The notes under the pieces are model-generated. The model did not search any database, was not told the DNA's origin, and worked only from the letters and a program-made list of their open reading frames with translations. A stretch of DNA of 64,000 bases from DASQBT01 sp963782495 (lineage in GTDB: Bacteria; Pseudomonadota; Gammaproteobacteria; Burkholderiales; Thiobacillaceae), in assembly GCA_963782495.1 (NCBI GenBank), contig CAWAJU010000012.1:62001-126000 (forward strand), written 5' to 3'. The translations under genes were made by a program, and so were the position numbers. Below, one piece after another: positions 25,974-34,835 of this stretch; the first letter of the stretch is position 1, and each line of letters begins with the position of its first letter.

Positions 25974-27677
25974 ATGAAGAACATTGTCGTTTTGGGCGCA
26001 GGCACCGCCGGCACGCTCGTGTCCAACCTGCTTGCCCAACATCTCGACCTGGAAGATTGGCAGATCACCTTGATCGACCGCGCCAAGTGGCACATCTATC
26101 AGCCTGGGTTGTTATATATCTCGTTCGGGATGTATGGCTATGACAAGGACGAGGATATTACCCGCGACATAGTCGACCGGCTGCCCAAACAGGCGCGCTT
26201 TGTCTCGGGCACTGTCACACTGATCGACCACGCAAGGAAACAGGTCGAAACCGACCAGGGTGTATATCGCTACGATTTCCTGGTGTCGGCTATGGGTTGT
26301 CATCTCGATCCGAACGCCGTCGAAGGGCTCGCCGAGGTCATGGGCACCAACAATGTCCACACCTTCTACACCCTGGAAGGCGCGCGCGAGCTCAAGCATG
26401 CCATTAGCCAGATGAAGGAAGGGCGCCTGGTCATCGACATTTGCAACATGCCGATCAAATGTCCGGTGGCGCCATTGGAGTTTGCGTTTCTCGCCGACTT
26501 CTATTTTCACGAGAAAGGCATACGCGACCGGATCGAAATCTCTCTGGTCACACCCTACGCTGGAGCATTCACCAAGCCAAATGCCAATCGCGTCCTGTCC
26601 ACCATCGCGGAGGCGAAAGGCATCCGGGTAGTGCCGAACTTTTCCATCTCTTCGGTTGACGCGGCCAGCAAGAGAATCGCCGCCTTTGACGGCCGCACGC
26701 TCGACTATGATCTGCTGGTCGCCATTCCGCCCAATGTGGGTCCGGCCGTGCTGGACGGCTCCGGGCTGGGCGATGGCAATGGTTACGCACTGGTCGATCC
26801 GCGTACTCTGAAAAGCACACAGGCAGACTTCATCTATTGCATGGGTGACAACACCAATGTCGCCACGTCGAAGGCAAGTGCCGTCGTCCATTTCGAGTCA
26901 GAGACGGTATTGCAGAACATCCTGCATGAAATCGGCGGCCGGCCCGCTGAGGCCACCTTCGACGGGCGCGCCACCTGCTTCGTCGAATCCGGCTACCACA
27001 AGGCTTTGCTGATTGACTTCAAGTACGACATGGAGACGCCACCCGTTTCCTCCCCCCTGTCGCCTGCGGAGCCTTTTTCGCTGTGGCAGGAAACTCACAT
27101 GAATCATGTCGGCAAGCTGGCATACAAGTGGGTGTACTGGAACATGTTGCTCCCTGGACGGCTGAGAGGCATACCCTTTGCGGATGCACACATGAGCTTC
27201 ATGGGCACGCAGGTCGCAAGCGCGCCGCAACCTTGGGATGCCGGAGAAATGCGCGTAGCGGACGTGATGACCAGGGACGTCATCACGGTGCGTCAGGGAT
27301 CGTCCTTGGCCGAGGCGGCGAAGACCCTGGCAGACAAGAAGATCAGCGGCATTCCGGTGATGTCCACCGAAAACAAACTGGTTGGCATTCTGACCGAAGC
27401 GGATTTCATCGCCGCCATGGACCTTGCGCAGGGACTGGTTGGGGGCTACTACGAGAACGTGGTGCGCAAGGGTCACGCCAGAAAACGCATGGGAACCATC
27501 GTCGATGACTTGATGACACCCAGCCCCTTCACCGTTCGCCCCGAGGATTCCCTGTCCAAGGCCATCAAGCTCATGAACAAGCATCGCATCAAGCGCCTGC
27601 CGGTGACCGACGCCCAGGACCAGATTGCCGGCGTCGTATCGCGCCACGACGTGATGAAGATGTTTTCGATGACGTGA
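25974..27677 (+). CDS. sulfide:quinone-reductase-like flavoprotein with C-terminal CBS pair
   Basis: The 567-residue protein starts at ATG seven bases after AAGGAGG. Residues 1 to about 400 form an FAD/NAD(P)-disulfide-reductase fold: dinucleotide site VLGAGTAGTLVSN, a second glycine-poor middle domain, and CMGDNTN near residue 294. Cys 109, Cys 157 and Cys 163 (KCPVAPLEFAFLAD) resemble the redox cysteine region of sulfide:quinone oxidoreductases. A hydrophobic stretch (YKWVYWNMLLPGRLRG) may touch the membrane. From about 425 two CBS motifs follow (ADVMTRDVITVRQG; DDLMTPSPFTVRPEDS), which usually bind adenine nucleotides. The fusion suggests nucleotide-controlled sulfide oxidation. Confidence 0.8.
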   Translation: MKNIVVLGAGTAGTLVSNLLAQHLDLEDWQITLIDRAKWHIYQPGLLYISFGMYGYDKDEDITRDIVDRLPKQARFVSGTVTLIDHARKQVETDQGVYRYDFLVSAMGCHLDPNAVEGLAEVMGTNNVHTFYTLEGARELKHAISQMKEGRLVIDICNMPIKCPVAPLEFAFLADFYFHEKGIRDRIEISLVTPYAGAFTKPNANRVLSTIAEAKGIRVVPNFSISSVDAASKRIAAFDGRTLDYDLLVAIPPNVGPAVLDGSGLGDGNGYALVDPRTLKSTQADFIYCMGDNTNVATSKASAVVHFESETVLQNILHEIGGRPAEATFDGRATCFVESGYHKALLIDFKYDMETPPVSSPLSPAEPFSLWQETHMNHVGKLAYKWVYWNMLLPGRLRGIPFADAHMSFMGTQVASAPQPWDAGEMRVADVMTRDVITVRQGSSLAEAAKTLADKKISGIPVMSTENKLVGILTEADFIAAMDLAQGLVGGYYENVVRKGHARKRMGTIVDDLMTPSPFTVRPEDSLSKAIKLMNKHRIKRLPVTDAQDQIAGVVSRHDVMKMFSMT

Positions 27678-27908
27678 CCCGGGAGAGCGCAGCCAGGGCG
27701 GGATCAGGCGATAGCGGAACGCTGCGCCAAAGCCGCCGAACCAATTCGCACGCTCGGTGGTAAAGTCACTTTCTGCAAACGAGGTAAGCGCGCCGGCAGA
27801 TTGCTAGGCCGGCCGGAACGAGTACAGTTCTGATAGACCGCTACGTCGACCTGACGGACGACCAGGCGGCCAAAGCCGCGTTCCTGTCCATCTTGAAAAG
27901 GAGCAGAT

Positions 27909-28472
27909 ATGCAAACAATGGAAATCACGGAAGACATGATCTTCGAGTGTTTCGCCGCCGCGCAGCAGTTTGGCGAGTGCGGAAATACCGCCGAGTCATT
28001 CGTGGACGTGGAAGAATACGAGAACCAGATCATGTACCCCGAGTTTGCCCGTTGGGCGGACAAGGCCGGCTATCCGGATCTCGCCGGGCTGTTCCGCCGT
28101 GTCGCCGTCGAGGAAAAATTGCACGCTGTGTGGCTGCGCGAACTTTACGATGACATCGGCGTTCCGGCCCGTGGCGAGGATACCCAGCGCGCCATCGACG
28201 CCCTGAATACCATTCGGGCCAACTGCGATTCGCTCATCGCCATGAACCCCAACGGCGTGGTTGAGAAGGCATTGCATGTAGCGCTTCGCGTCGAGGGACG
28301 TGAGGCGCTGTCCATCTACCCGCGGTTCCGCGACCAGGCCCTGGCCGCAGGCAACGAGGACGCGGCCAAGGTGTACCAGCGGGTGATCGATTCCGAAACA
28401 CTGCACGCCGAGTGGTTCAAAGGCGCACTGGCGGCCTTCCCTTTGGATACCGGCGTATCGTTGTCCGCATGA
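27909..28472 (+). CDS. rubrerythrin-like ferritin-family diiron protein (copy 2)
   Basis: The 187-residue protein is a close paralogue of the product at 963-1520, with the same diiron ligand candidates (EYENQIMYPEF, VEEKLHAVW, REALSIYPRF, DSETLHAEW) and no rubredoxin domain. The start follows AAAAGGAGC. Its stop overlaps the ATG of the UbiA-family gene, so the two are translationally coupled. Likely role: oxygen or peroxide detoxification, or supply of a redox function to the prenyltransferase pathway; neither is proven. Confidence 0.85.
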   Translation: MQTMEITEDMIFECFAAAQQFGECGNTAESFVDVEEYENQIMYPEFARWADKAGYPDLAGLFRRVAVEEKLHAVWLRELYDDIGVPARGEDTQRAIDALNTIRANCDSLIAMNPNGVVEKALHVALRVEGREALSIYPRFRDQALAAGNEDAAKVYQRVIDSETLHAEWFKGALAAFPLDTGVSLSA

Positions 28473-29356
28473 GCGTGACGGCGGACGCACTTGCGGCGCC
28501 CAAAGGGACTTGGCGGCGGGCCCTCAACCCCGCCATCTACCTTATCTCAATGTTGCCCGGCGTCGCGGTGTGGCAGCTAGCCGGCGCCACACCATCCACG
28601 CGCCACGTTCTGGCCGCGGCCACTCTGGCGGTCGTGCTTTTGCAGCACTCCATCAATGTGCTGAACGATGTCAGCGACTGGCGCCTGGGCGCCGACGCGG
28701 AGAAATGGGACTCCTGGGTGCGCGCCCATCGCGAGAACCTGGCAGCCGCCAGCCTGCACGGCTGGCTCAGCTTTCTCGCAGGCGGGTTGCTGGGCCTGGG
28801 CACACTGTATCTGACTGGGCGATTGTGGATCCTGGCCATCGCCCTGCCCATGGTGGGGCTCGGCTATTTGTACAACTCCGGGAAGAAGCCACTGTCCTAC
28901 ACCCGCATGGGCGAATGGGTGACAGGCTTGTGCTATGGGCCCGGCGTGGTCGGCTGTTTGTGGCTGCTGGGCGGCGCACCCGTCGATGCCAGTTGTGTGC
29001 TCCTCATGGTCGCGTTTGCAGCGCTTGCCGTCGCCTTGCTGTTTTCCCATCAGCCGCCGCAGATCGAATCCGACCGGCAGGCGGGCAAACATTCGTTCGC
29101 AGTACGATTCGGCGCACAGCAGACTTATCGGGCTGCGCGCCTGCTGTTTGCGATCTTCCTGATTTGCTATGGATTGAGCTTTTCCTTCCACCACGGCTCA
29201 ACCATCTTGCTTGGCATATACAGTGCCGCGGCCATCGTCGCTGCCGTGACCGCATTGCGCAGCACGCCCAAGCCGCGAAACATCCTGCTGCTCGCCACCG
29301 GGGTAGTCGCGCTCATGGTGGTCATGCGCGCGGCCATTGGCTCGATGACCTTGTGA
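28469..29356 (+). CDS. UbiA-family prenyltransferase
   Basis: The 295-residue membrane protein has about eight or nine helices and the first Asp-rich motif NVLNDVSDW (residues 64-71), with the second in PPQIESDRQAGKHSFAVRFG. This is the UbiA superfamily, closest in feel to MenA-like 1,4-dihydroxy-2-naphthoate prenyltransferases. It may modify a quinone or another aromatic acceptor; the acceptor is not predictable. It is coupled to rubrerythrin copy 2. A broken relative lies after rubrerythrin copy 1. Confidence 0.83.
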   Translation: MSVTADALAAPKGTWRRALNPAIYLISMLPGVAVWQLAGATPSTRHVLAAATLAVVLLQHSINVLNDVSDWRLGADAEKWDSWVRAHRENLAAASLHGWLSFLAGGLLGLGTLYLTGRLWILAIALPMVGLGYLYNSGKKPLSYTRMGEWVTGLCYGPGVVGCLWLLGGAPVDASCVLLMVAFAALAVALLFSHQPPQIESDRQAGKHSFAVRFGAQQTYRAARLLFAIFLICYGLSFSFHHGSTILLGIYSAAAIVAAVTALRSTPKPRNILLLATGVVALMVVMRAAIGSMTL

Positions 29357-29596
29357 TTGCCTACCCGGGGCGCCCGCGAACAGGCCGTGCTGGTGACGCA
29401 TGGGACCGGGTGCGGCGAAGGCGTCGATATAAGCCCCTGTGAGGCAGAAACCGTTGCTTGTTTGTCGCCGGCATTTGCAAGCGAGGCTATCCGGACCGGC
29501 GTAAAATTCACCTATACTGGACCGCAAAGTCTTGTTCCTCATCGCGATGACAAACGAGCCAGAGCTTCCCAAGCCGCTTCGGTCCTTGACACCCGA

Positions 29597-31528
29597 ATGT
29601 TTCGCGCCCAGCCCCTTTACCACCTGACCCTCTGGTGCCTGGCCAGCGAAGCCCAGGACATCGCCCTGTTGCTGGCCCAGCAGGGTGTCTATTGTCCCGC
29701 CCCGGATGCCAAGGCAGGGCCTCCCGGCGCGACCGGAAAGGAATACCGCGACACCTATCTGGAAGCGCGTGCGCGGCTGGACAAGATCCTTCCAACGTGC
29801 GGAATGACCGAAAATCCCCCCTTGCCTGCCGACGCCTTGGCCCCCTCGCTGCAGGAATTGCAAAGCATCAACAACCAGCTCAAGGAAGTGTGGCGCACCT
29901 GCTCCGAATGCCAGACTCTGGAAAATGAGGTGGACCAGCAACGCCGTCAGCTTGCAGTCCTGGAGGATACCTATTCCCGATTGCACGGCCTGCACCAGGA
30001 CATCACCGCCCTGCTGAAACCCGACTCCTTGCTCAAGGTGCTCATAGGTCAGGTCCCGACCTCGAATGTCCGGCGCCTGCAGGAGGCCTTGGCCCTGGCG
30101 GGACATGTGCTGCTGGAGTTTGACCGGACCGAAGCCCAAACTTTCGCCCTGATCGCCGGCCCCCGCAACAAGGGCGTATTGGGAGACTTGCTCGCCCAGG
30201 CAGGTTGGCGGAATTTGCCTATACCACCCGAACTGCAAACCCGGCCAGAAATGGCGGAGGCCTACCTGAAAGAGGAAGACAAGAAGGTGGAGGAAAGATC
30301 CATTCTGCAAGTGGAGTTCAAGAAGACCGGCCTGGAGCGTCATATGCAACAGATCCGGCAAGCCTGGGTGCAACTGGCGCTTGCCCAGCCGCTGGCCGAA
30401 TCCGCATTTGGCGCGCTCAAGGACCAAGGCGCGCTGATGGTATTGGTCGGATGGGTACCGTGCCGCGCCCTCCCTGCCCTTACGGCAGCACTGGATCAGC
30501 ACTTTGCGCAGCGTTATGTATTGACCATACGCGAGCCTGCGTTGCACGAGCCCTCGCCCATCCCCTCGCTGTTGAGCTATCCGGTCTGGCTCAAGCCCTA
30601 TATTCCCCTGGTGCGAAGCTATGGCGTACCGCGCTATGGCGAGTTCGATCCGGCCGTGCTATTCGCCTTTTCCTATGTGCTGCTGTTCGGCGCCATGTTT
30701 GGCGACGTGGGCCATGGCGCCGCACTGATGGCGCTTTCGTTTTTGCTGCGTGGGAAACTCGCTTGGTTGCGTGCAATTGGCCTGCTGGCAGGCGCCTCGG
30801 CCTGCGCATTCGGGGTGTTGTATGGAAGCGTGTTCGGGTTTGAAGATCTCATCCAGCCACTCTGGATGTCGCCCATGCATGACGCCACCCGCATGCTTGA
30901 GCTGGCGATTCTGAGCGGCGTCGGATTCATCGCCGCCACCTTCCTGATCAATGTCTATAACCGCCTGGAAAGCGGCCGGCTGGCGGACGCCCTGTTTGAT
31001 GGCCATGCCTTGGCTGGGCTGCTGTTTTACGTCGGGGCCGTGCTGGGCCTGGCCAATCTGCTGCATGGCCACAACTTTGGCCGATGGACCGCCATCGCCA
31101 GCCTCGGCGGCCTGACCCTCATCGCCCTGCGCCACTGGCGCACCAGCCAGGCAGGGGTGGCGGAACGCATACTGGTCACGCTGATCGAGACCCTGGAGAC
31201 CGCCACCAATCTGTTTGCCAATACCTTGTCCTTTCTGCGGGTGGCGGCGTTCAGCCTCAACCATGTGGCGCTCGCACTGGCCGTGTTTACGCTCGCGAAT
31301 AGTTTGGGCACGACTGGCCACTGGATCACGGTAGCCATCGGCAATGTGGTTATCATTGCGCTGGAAGGCGGCATCGTGGCGATTCAGGCACTCAGGCTCA
31401 TGTATTACGAAGGCTTTTCCCGCTTCTTCAGCGGTGACGGGGTCGAATTCAAGCCGCTTGTGGTTCACTCGGGTGTTCACGCGCCCGCTGGCCACAAATC
31501 GCGGTTCGCATTCAAATCGGGTTCATGA
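29597..31528 (+). CDS. atpI: A/V-type ATPase subunit I (a-subunit, ion channel half)
   Basis: The 643-residue protein has a cytoplasmic N-terminal half with coiled coil (to about 340) and a C-terminal half with about seven to eight helices. The family stretch FGAMFGDVGHGA is present near residue 370, and the helix FANTLSFLRVAAFSLNHVAL near 545 carries the essential channel Arg. The ATG at 29597 was chosen because residues upstream are unlike the family. It leads the I-K-F-E-A-B-D gene run. Confidence 0.9.
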   Translation: MFRAQPLYHLTLWCLASEAQDIALLLAQQGVYCPAPDAKAGPPGATGKEYRDTYLEARARLDKILPTCGMTENPPLPADALAPSLQELQSINNQLKEVWRTCSECQTLENEVDQQRRQLAVLEDTYSRLHGLHQDITALLKPDSLLKVLIGQVPTSNVRRLQEALALAGHVLLEFDRTEAQTFALIAGPRNKGVLGDLLAQAGWRNLPIPPELQTRPEMAEAYLKEEDKKVEERSILQVEFKKTGLERHMQQIRQAWVQLALAQPLAESAFGALKDQGALMVLVGWVPCRALPALTAALDQHFAQRYVLTIREPALHEPSPIPSLLSYPVWLKPYIPLVRSYGVPRYGEFDPAVLFAFSYVLLFGAMFGDVGHGAALMALSFLLRGKLAWLRAIGLLAGASACAFGVLYGSVFGFEDLIQPLWMSPMHDATRMLELAILSGVGFIAATFLINVYNRLESGRLADALFDGHALAGLLFYVGAVLGLANLLHGHNFGRWTAIASLGGLTLIALRHWRTSQAGVAERILVTLIETLETATNLFANTLSFLRVAAFSLNHVALALAVFTLANSLGTTGHWITVAIGNVVIIALEGGIVAIQALRLMYYEGFSRFFSGDGVEFKPLVVHSGVHAPAGHKSRFAFKSGS

Positions 31529-31547
31529 AAAACCAAGGAGAATTTCC

Positions 31548-31991
31548 ATGCTGTGGCTGATCGGATTGATGGGTTGTTGCGTGGCCGGGCTCATCGTCGC
31601 CGGCGTCGTGCTGGAACTGGTGCGTCGACCCCTGCCTGCAAGCGCCCCGCGCTGGCTGAAGCGGGGCATGCTGGCCAATGTGCTGATATATGCACTGGCT
31701 TTGGCCGGGGTCCTGGTGATGGGCACAAATGAAGTGCTGGCGGCCGAACCGGCTGTGCCGCTGCGAGACATTTCCCTCGGCCTGGGACTGGCCCTCCTGG
31801 GCATCGGCCTGCCCACGGGGCTGGCAGCCATCGGTGCGGCGATCGCCCTGGGCCCGATCGGCTCGGCCGCCTTGGCGGTGCTCGCGGAGAAGCCCGAACT
31901 GTTTGGCCGTACCCTGATTTACATGGGCCTGGCGGAAGGCATCGCAATTTATGGCTTGGTCATGTCCATCCTGTTGCTGGGCAAACTCTAG
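31548..31991 (+). CDS. atpK: A/V-type ATPase subunit K (membrane rotor proteolipid)
   Basis: The 147-residue protein starts after AAGGAG and has four predicted helices: about 1-24, 42-62, 72-97 and 117-143. The last hairpin is typical (GLAAIGAAIALG, then YMGLAEGIAIYGLVMSILLL), with the ion-binding Glu in LAEG. The first hairpin lacks an acidic residue in its second helix, so there may be one ion site per four helices. Residues used for sodium binding (Gln, and Thr/Ser after the Glu) are not seen, which favours protons. Confidence 0.85.
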   Translation: MLWLIGLMGCCVAGLIVAGVVLELVRRPLPASAPRWLKRGMLANVLIYALALAGVLVMGTNEVLAAEPAVPLRDISLGLGLALLGIGLPTGLAAIGAAIALGPIGSAALAVLAEKPELFGRTLIYMGLAEGIAIYGLVMSILLLGKL

Positions 31992-31992
31992 G

Positions 31993-32385
31993 ATGACTGA
32001 TCAGGTTTCCCCTGCTGCCGGTTCCGCTCGACTTGTGGTTCTGGGCAGCGCCGGATTGACGGAGGGCTTCAGCCTGATCGGCGCGGAGGTCTATCCCGAC
32101 GCAGACGAAGCCACGGTCGAACACGTGCTGGAGGATCTGGTGAAGCAGGGTGCCGAAGCCTTGGTGCTGCTGGAAACCGGCCTGGCCCATGGCCCGGGAC
32201 ACTGGCTCAATCGCCTGCGCAACGAGGGCGGCCGCATCCTGGTCACCGAATTGCCTGCCTTGTCTGCGCCGCAGGATTACACCCCGGCCGTCGATGAGGT
32301 CGTGCGCAACGTATTGGGAGCCGAGGCGCTGCGAGAGTTTGCCGGCATGAAAGACGCGCCTAGCGCGATTCCGGGCGCAAGTTGA
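31993..32385 (+). CDS. atpF: A/V-type ATPase subunit F
   Basis: The 130-residue protein has the subunit F fold pattern: an N-terminal VVLGSAGLTEGFSLIGAEVYP strand-helix, a middle LEDLVKQGAEALVLLETG, and ITELPAL-like VTELPALSAPQDY. Subunit F lies on the central stalk and adjusts the motor. The start is 1 base after subunit K, in TAGGATG context. The C-terminal tail (APSAIPGAS) is short, and the overall length is normal or slightly long. Confidence 0.83.
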   Translation: MTDQVSPAAGSARLVVLGSAGLTEGFSLIGAEVYPDADEATVEHVLEDLVKQGAEALVLLETGLAHGPGHWLNRLRNEGGRILVTELPALSAPQDYTPAVDEVVRNVLGAEALREFAGMKDAPSAIPGAS

Positions 32386-32387
32386 GC

Positions 32388-33038
32388 ATGGATAGCGAAG
32401 CGCAAGTCAACCAGTTGGAACAGGTACTGCTTGGCCAGGCCCAGTCCCTGGCCCGGGAAGAGTTGCGCAATGCCGAGGTCGCCTGCAACCGCATACGCAG
32501 CGAAGCCGCCGCACGCTTGAAGCTGCTTGAAGAACGGGAAACCCTGGCGGCCAAGTCCGATGCCGAACGCCTGGTGCGCCGAAGGATTCAGGCCGAGGAA
32601 ACCCGCCTGTCGGGCGAGTTGGACCGGCTGCGCTGGACGCTGTCCGAGACCATACTCACTCGCGTCAGGGAGGCCCTGAGTGCGCTAACCCGGGACCAGG
32701 AAAAGTATGTGCCGGTGCTGTCCGGATTTCTGGCCGAAGCTGCGCGCAGTCTTCCGCCCGGCCCGCTGGTGGCGGAAGTCAACGGCGCCGACCTGAAGCG
32801 GCTGCACCCGTTGTGGCCCGATCTGGTTCGCCAGGCAACCCCCGACCGCAAAGTGGAACTGGCCGGCCACGGCCTGCCCAGCCTGGGCGGGATGCGCGTC
32901 CGCACGGAAGACAACCGGGTGCGGCTGGATCAAACGTTTGAATCCCGCCTCAACCGGCTGGCGGAAGACCTGGCGCGCATCGCCATGGAACAGCTGTTTG
33001 CCGGCAAACCGAATCTGGACCAACTGATACAGCTCTGA
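32388..33038 (+). CDS. atpE: A/V-type ATPase subunit E (peripheral stalk)
   Basis: The 216-residue protein has a long N-terminal charged helix (about 1-90, with many Glu, Arg and Ala) followed by a globular domain with DNRVRLDQTFESRLNRLAEDLARIAMEQLF at the end, as in subunit E. It should pair with the H/G-like coiled coil at 24202. The ATG at 32388 was preferred over an in-frame TTG two codons earlier that overlaps the subunit F stop. Confidence 0.83.
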   Translation: MDSEAQVNQLEQVLLGQAQSLAREELRNAEVACNRIRSEAAARLKLLEERETLAAKSDAERLVRRRIQAEETRLSGELDRLRWTLSETILTRVREALSALTRDQEKYVPVLSGFLAEAARSLPPGPLVAEVNGADLKRLHPLWPDLVRQATPDRKVELAGHGLPSLGGMRVRTEDNRVRLDQTFESRLNRLAEDLARIAMEQLFAGKPNLDQLIQL

Positions 33039-33047
33039 ACGGACCGC

Positions 33048-34835
33048 ATGGGCAAGATCCTGGAAATCAACGGACCGCTGGTCAAACTGGAACTCCCCCA
33101 GACCATGATCGGTGAACAGGTTCGGGTCGGCGGCCTGCGCCTGGTCGGCGAAGTCATCAGTCGCGAGGGCGACACTGCGCTGGCCCAGCTTTACGAGAAC
33201 ACGGAAGGACTGCGCCCCGGCGAATTCGCGGAGGGTCTGGGTTATCCGCTTTCGGTGGAATTGGGACCGGGTCTGCTGGGAACCATATATGACGGGATCC
33301 AGCGTCCGCTTCACGCAGTCCGCGCGTTGAGTGGCGATTACATTGCGCGCGGGGTCGAGGTACCTGCGCTGCCACGCGACAAACGCTGGCCATTCGTGCC
33401 GACCTCGCAGTTGCGGAATACCCTGCTGCACGGTGGAGAAATTCTCGGCATGGTGCGCGAAACCGCCAGCATCGAACATCGTATCCTGGTCCCGCCGGAT
33501 GCCATGGGCGAACTGGTCGAGGTGGCGCCGGCCGGCGACTATGGCGTCGAAGACATCATCGCCCATGTGCGGCTGGCGGACGGCAAGATGCGCGAATTGC
33601 GGTTGTTCCATCGCTGGCCGGTGCGTACGCCACGCCCCTACCGCGGGCGCGACCATGCGGTCGCGCCGCTACTCACCGGACAGCGCATCCTAGACACCTT
33701 TTATCCGCTGCTCAAGGGAGGCAAGGCAGCCATTCCCGGGCCATTCGGCGCAGGCAAGACCATGCTGCAGCACCAGATCTCGCGCTGGTGCAACGCGCAG
33801 ATCGTGATATTTGTCGGCTGCGGGGAGCGCGGCAACGAACTGACCGACATTCTTGAATCCATGCCCCTGCTCACCGACCCGCACACCGGCCGGCCACTCA
33901 TGGAACGCACCCTGCTGGTGGCCAATACCTCCAACATGCCAGTGGTGGCGCGCGAGGCCTCCATCTATGTCGGGATCACGCTGGCAGAATATTTCCGCGA
34001 CCAGGGCTACGACGTGGTCATGGTGGCCGATTCCACCAGCCGCTGGGCAGAAGCCTTGAGGGAAGTGTCCGGCCGTCTGGGACACATGCCGGTGGAGGAA
34101 GGCTATCCAGCCTATCTGGGTTCACGGCTGGCGGCCTTTTACGAACGGGCGGGCCGGGTGGAAACCCTGTCCGGCGACCATGGATCCGTTACCTTGATCG
34201 GCGCGATTTCGCCTCCCGGCGGGGATTTCTCCGAGCCGGTAACCAGCCACACCAAGGAAATTGTGCAGACTTTCTGGGCGCTTTCCAAGGAGCTGGCCGA
34301 CGCGCGTCATTATCCCGCTATCGACTGGCTGGAGAGCTTCTCGGGCTATGTGGGCCCGGCCGCCAAATGGTGGCATGAGAATGTGGATCGAAATTGGGAA
34401 CAGGCCCGCGCTCAGGCGCTGGCCTTGCTGGTCCAGTCGGAAGAATTGCAGCGCATCGTCAACCTGGTGGGCGTCGAAGCCCTGTCCAGCGAACAGCGCT
34501 GGACGCTCGAGTCCTCGTCCCTGCTCAAGGAGGGGCTGCTGCAGCAAAGTGCGGTGGACGAAGTGGACAGCTATTGCAGCCCAGAAAAACAATACCTTCT
34601 GCTAACCGGACTGCTAAGTATTCATGCCGAAGGGTTCAAACTGGTCAAGTTGGGCGCCCCGGCCCAGCGCCTGCTGCGATTGCCGCTGCTGGCGCAGGCG
34701 CGGCGCTGGAAGAGCCAGTTCACCGAGAATCAACTTCACGAGTTGGAAGACAAGATCGCAGATGCGGTGACCGAAGTGAATAAGCTCAGGGTGGAATATA
34801 CCCCCCAGCGCGCCACCTTGAAGGCACCCACGTGA
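33048..34835 (+). CDS. atpA: A/V-type ATPase catalytic subunit A
   Basis: The 595-residue protein has the P-loop GPFGAGKT at about residue 231, the catalytic Glu-containing GCGERGNE, and MVADSTSRWAEALRE (Walker B and adjoining). It also has the A-type insert region between about 110 and 200. It hydrolyses or makes ATP in the A3B3 head. It starts 9 bases after subunit E and its stop overlaps subunit B (GTGA). Length is typical. Confidence 0.95.
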   Translation: MGKILEINGPLVKLELPQTMIGEQVRVGGLRLVGEVISREGDTALAQLYENTEGLRPGEFAEGLGYPLSVELGPGLLGTIYDGIQRPLHAVRALSGDYIARGVEVPALPRDKRWPFVPTSQLRNTLLHGGEILGMVRETASIEHRILVPPDAMGELVEVAPAGDYGVEDIIAHVRLADGKMRELRLFHRWPVRTPRPYRGRDHAVAPLLTGQRILDTFYPLLKGGKAAIPGPFGAGKTMLQHQISRWCNAQIVIFVGCGERGNELTDILESMPLLTDPHTGRPLMERTLLVANTSNMPVVAREASIYVGITLAEYFRDQGYDVVMVADSTSRWAEALREVSGRLGHMPVEEGYPAYLGSRLAAFYERAGRVETLSGDHGSVTLIGAISPPGGDFSEPVTSHTKEIVQTFWALSKELADARHYPAIDWLESFSGYVGPAAKWWHENVDRNWEQARAQALALLVQSEELQRIVNLVGVEALSSEQRWTLESSSLLKEGLLQQSAVDEVDSYCSPEKQYLLLTGLLSIHAEGFKLVKLGAPAQRLLRLPLLAQARRWKSQFTENQLHELEDKIADAVTEVNKLRVEYTPQRATLKAPT

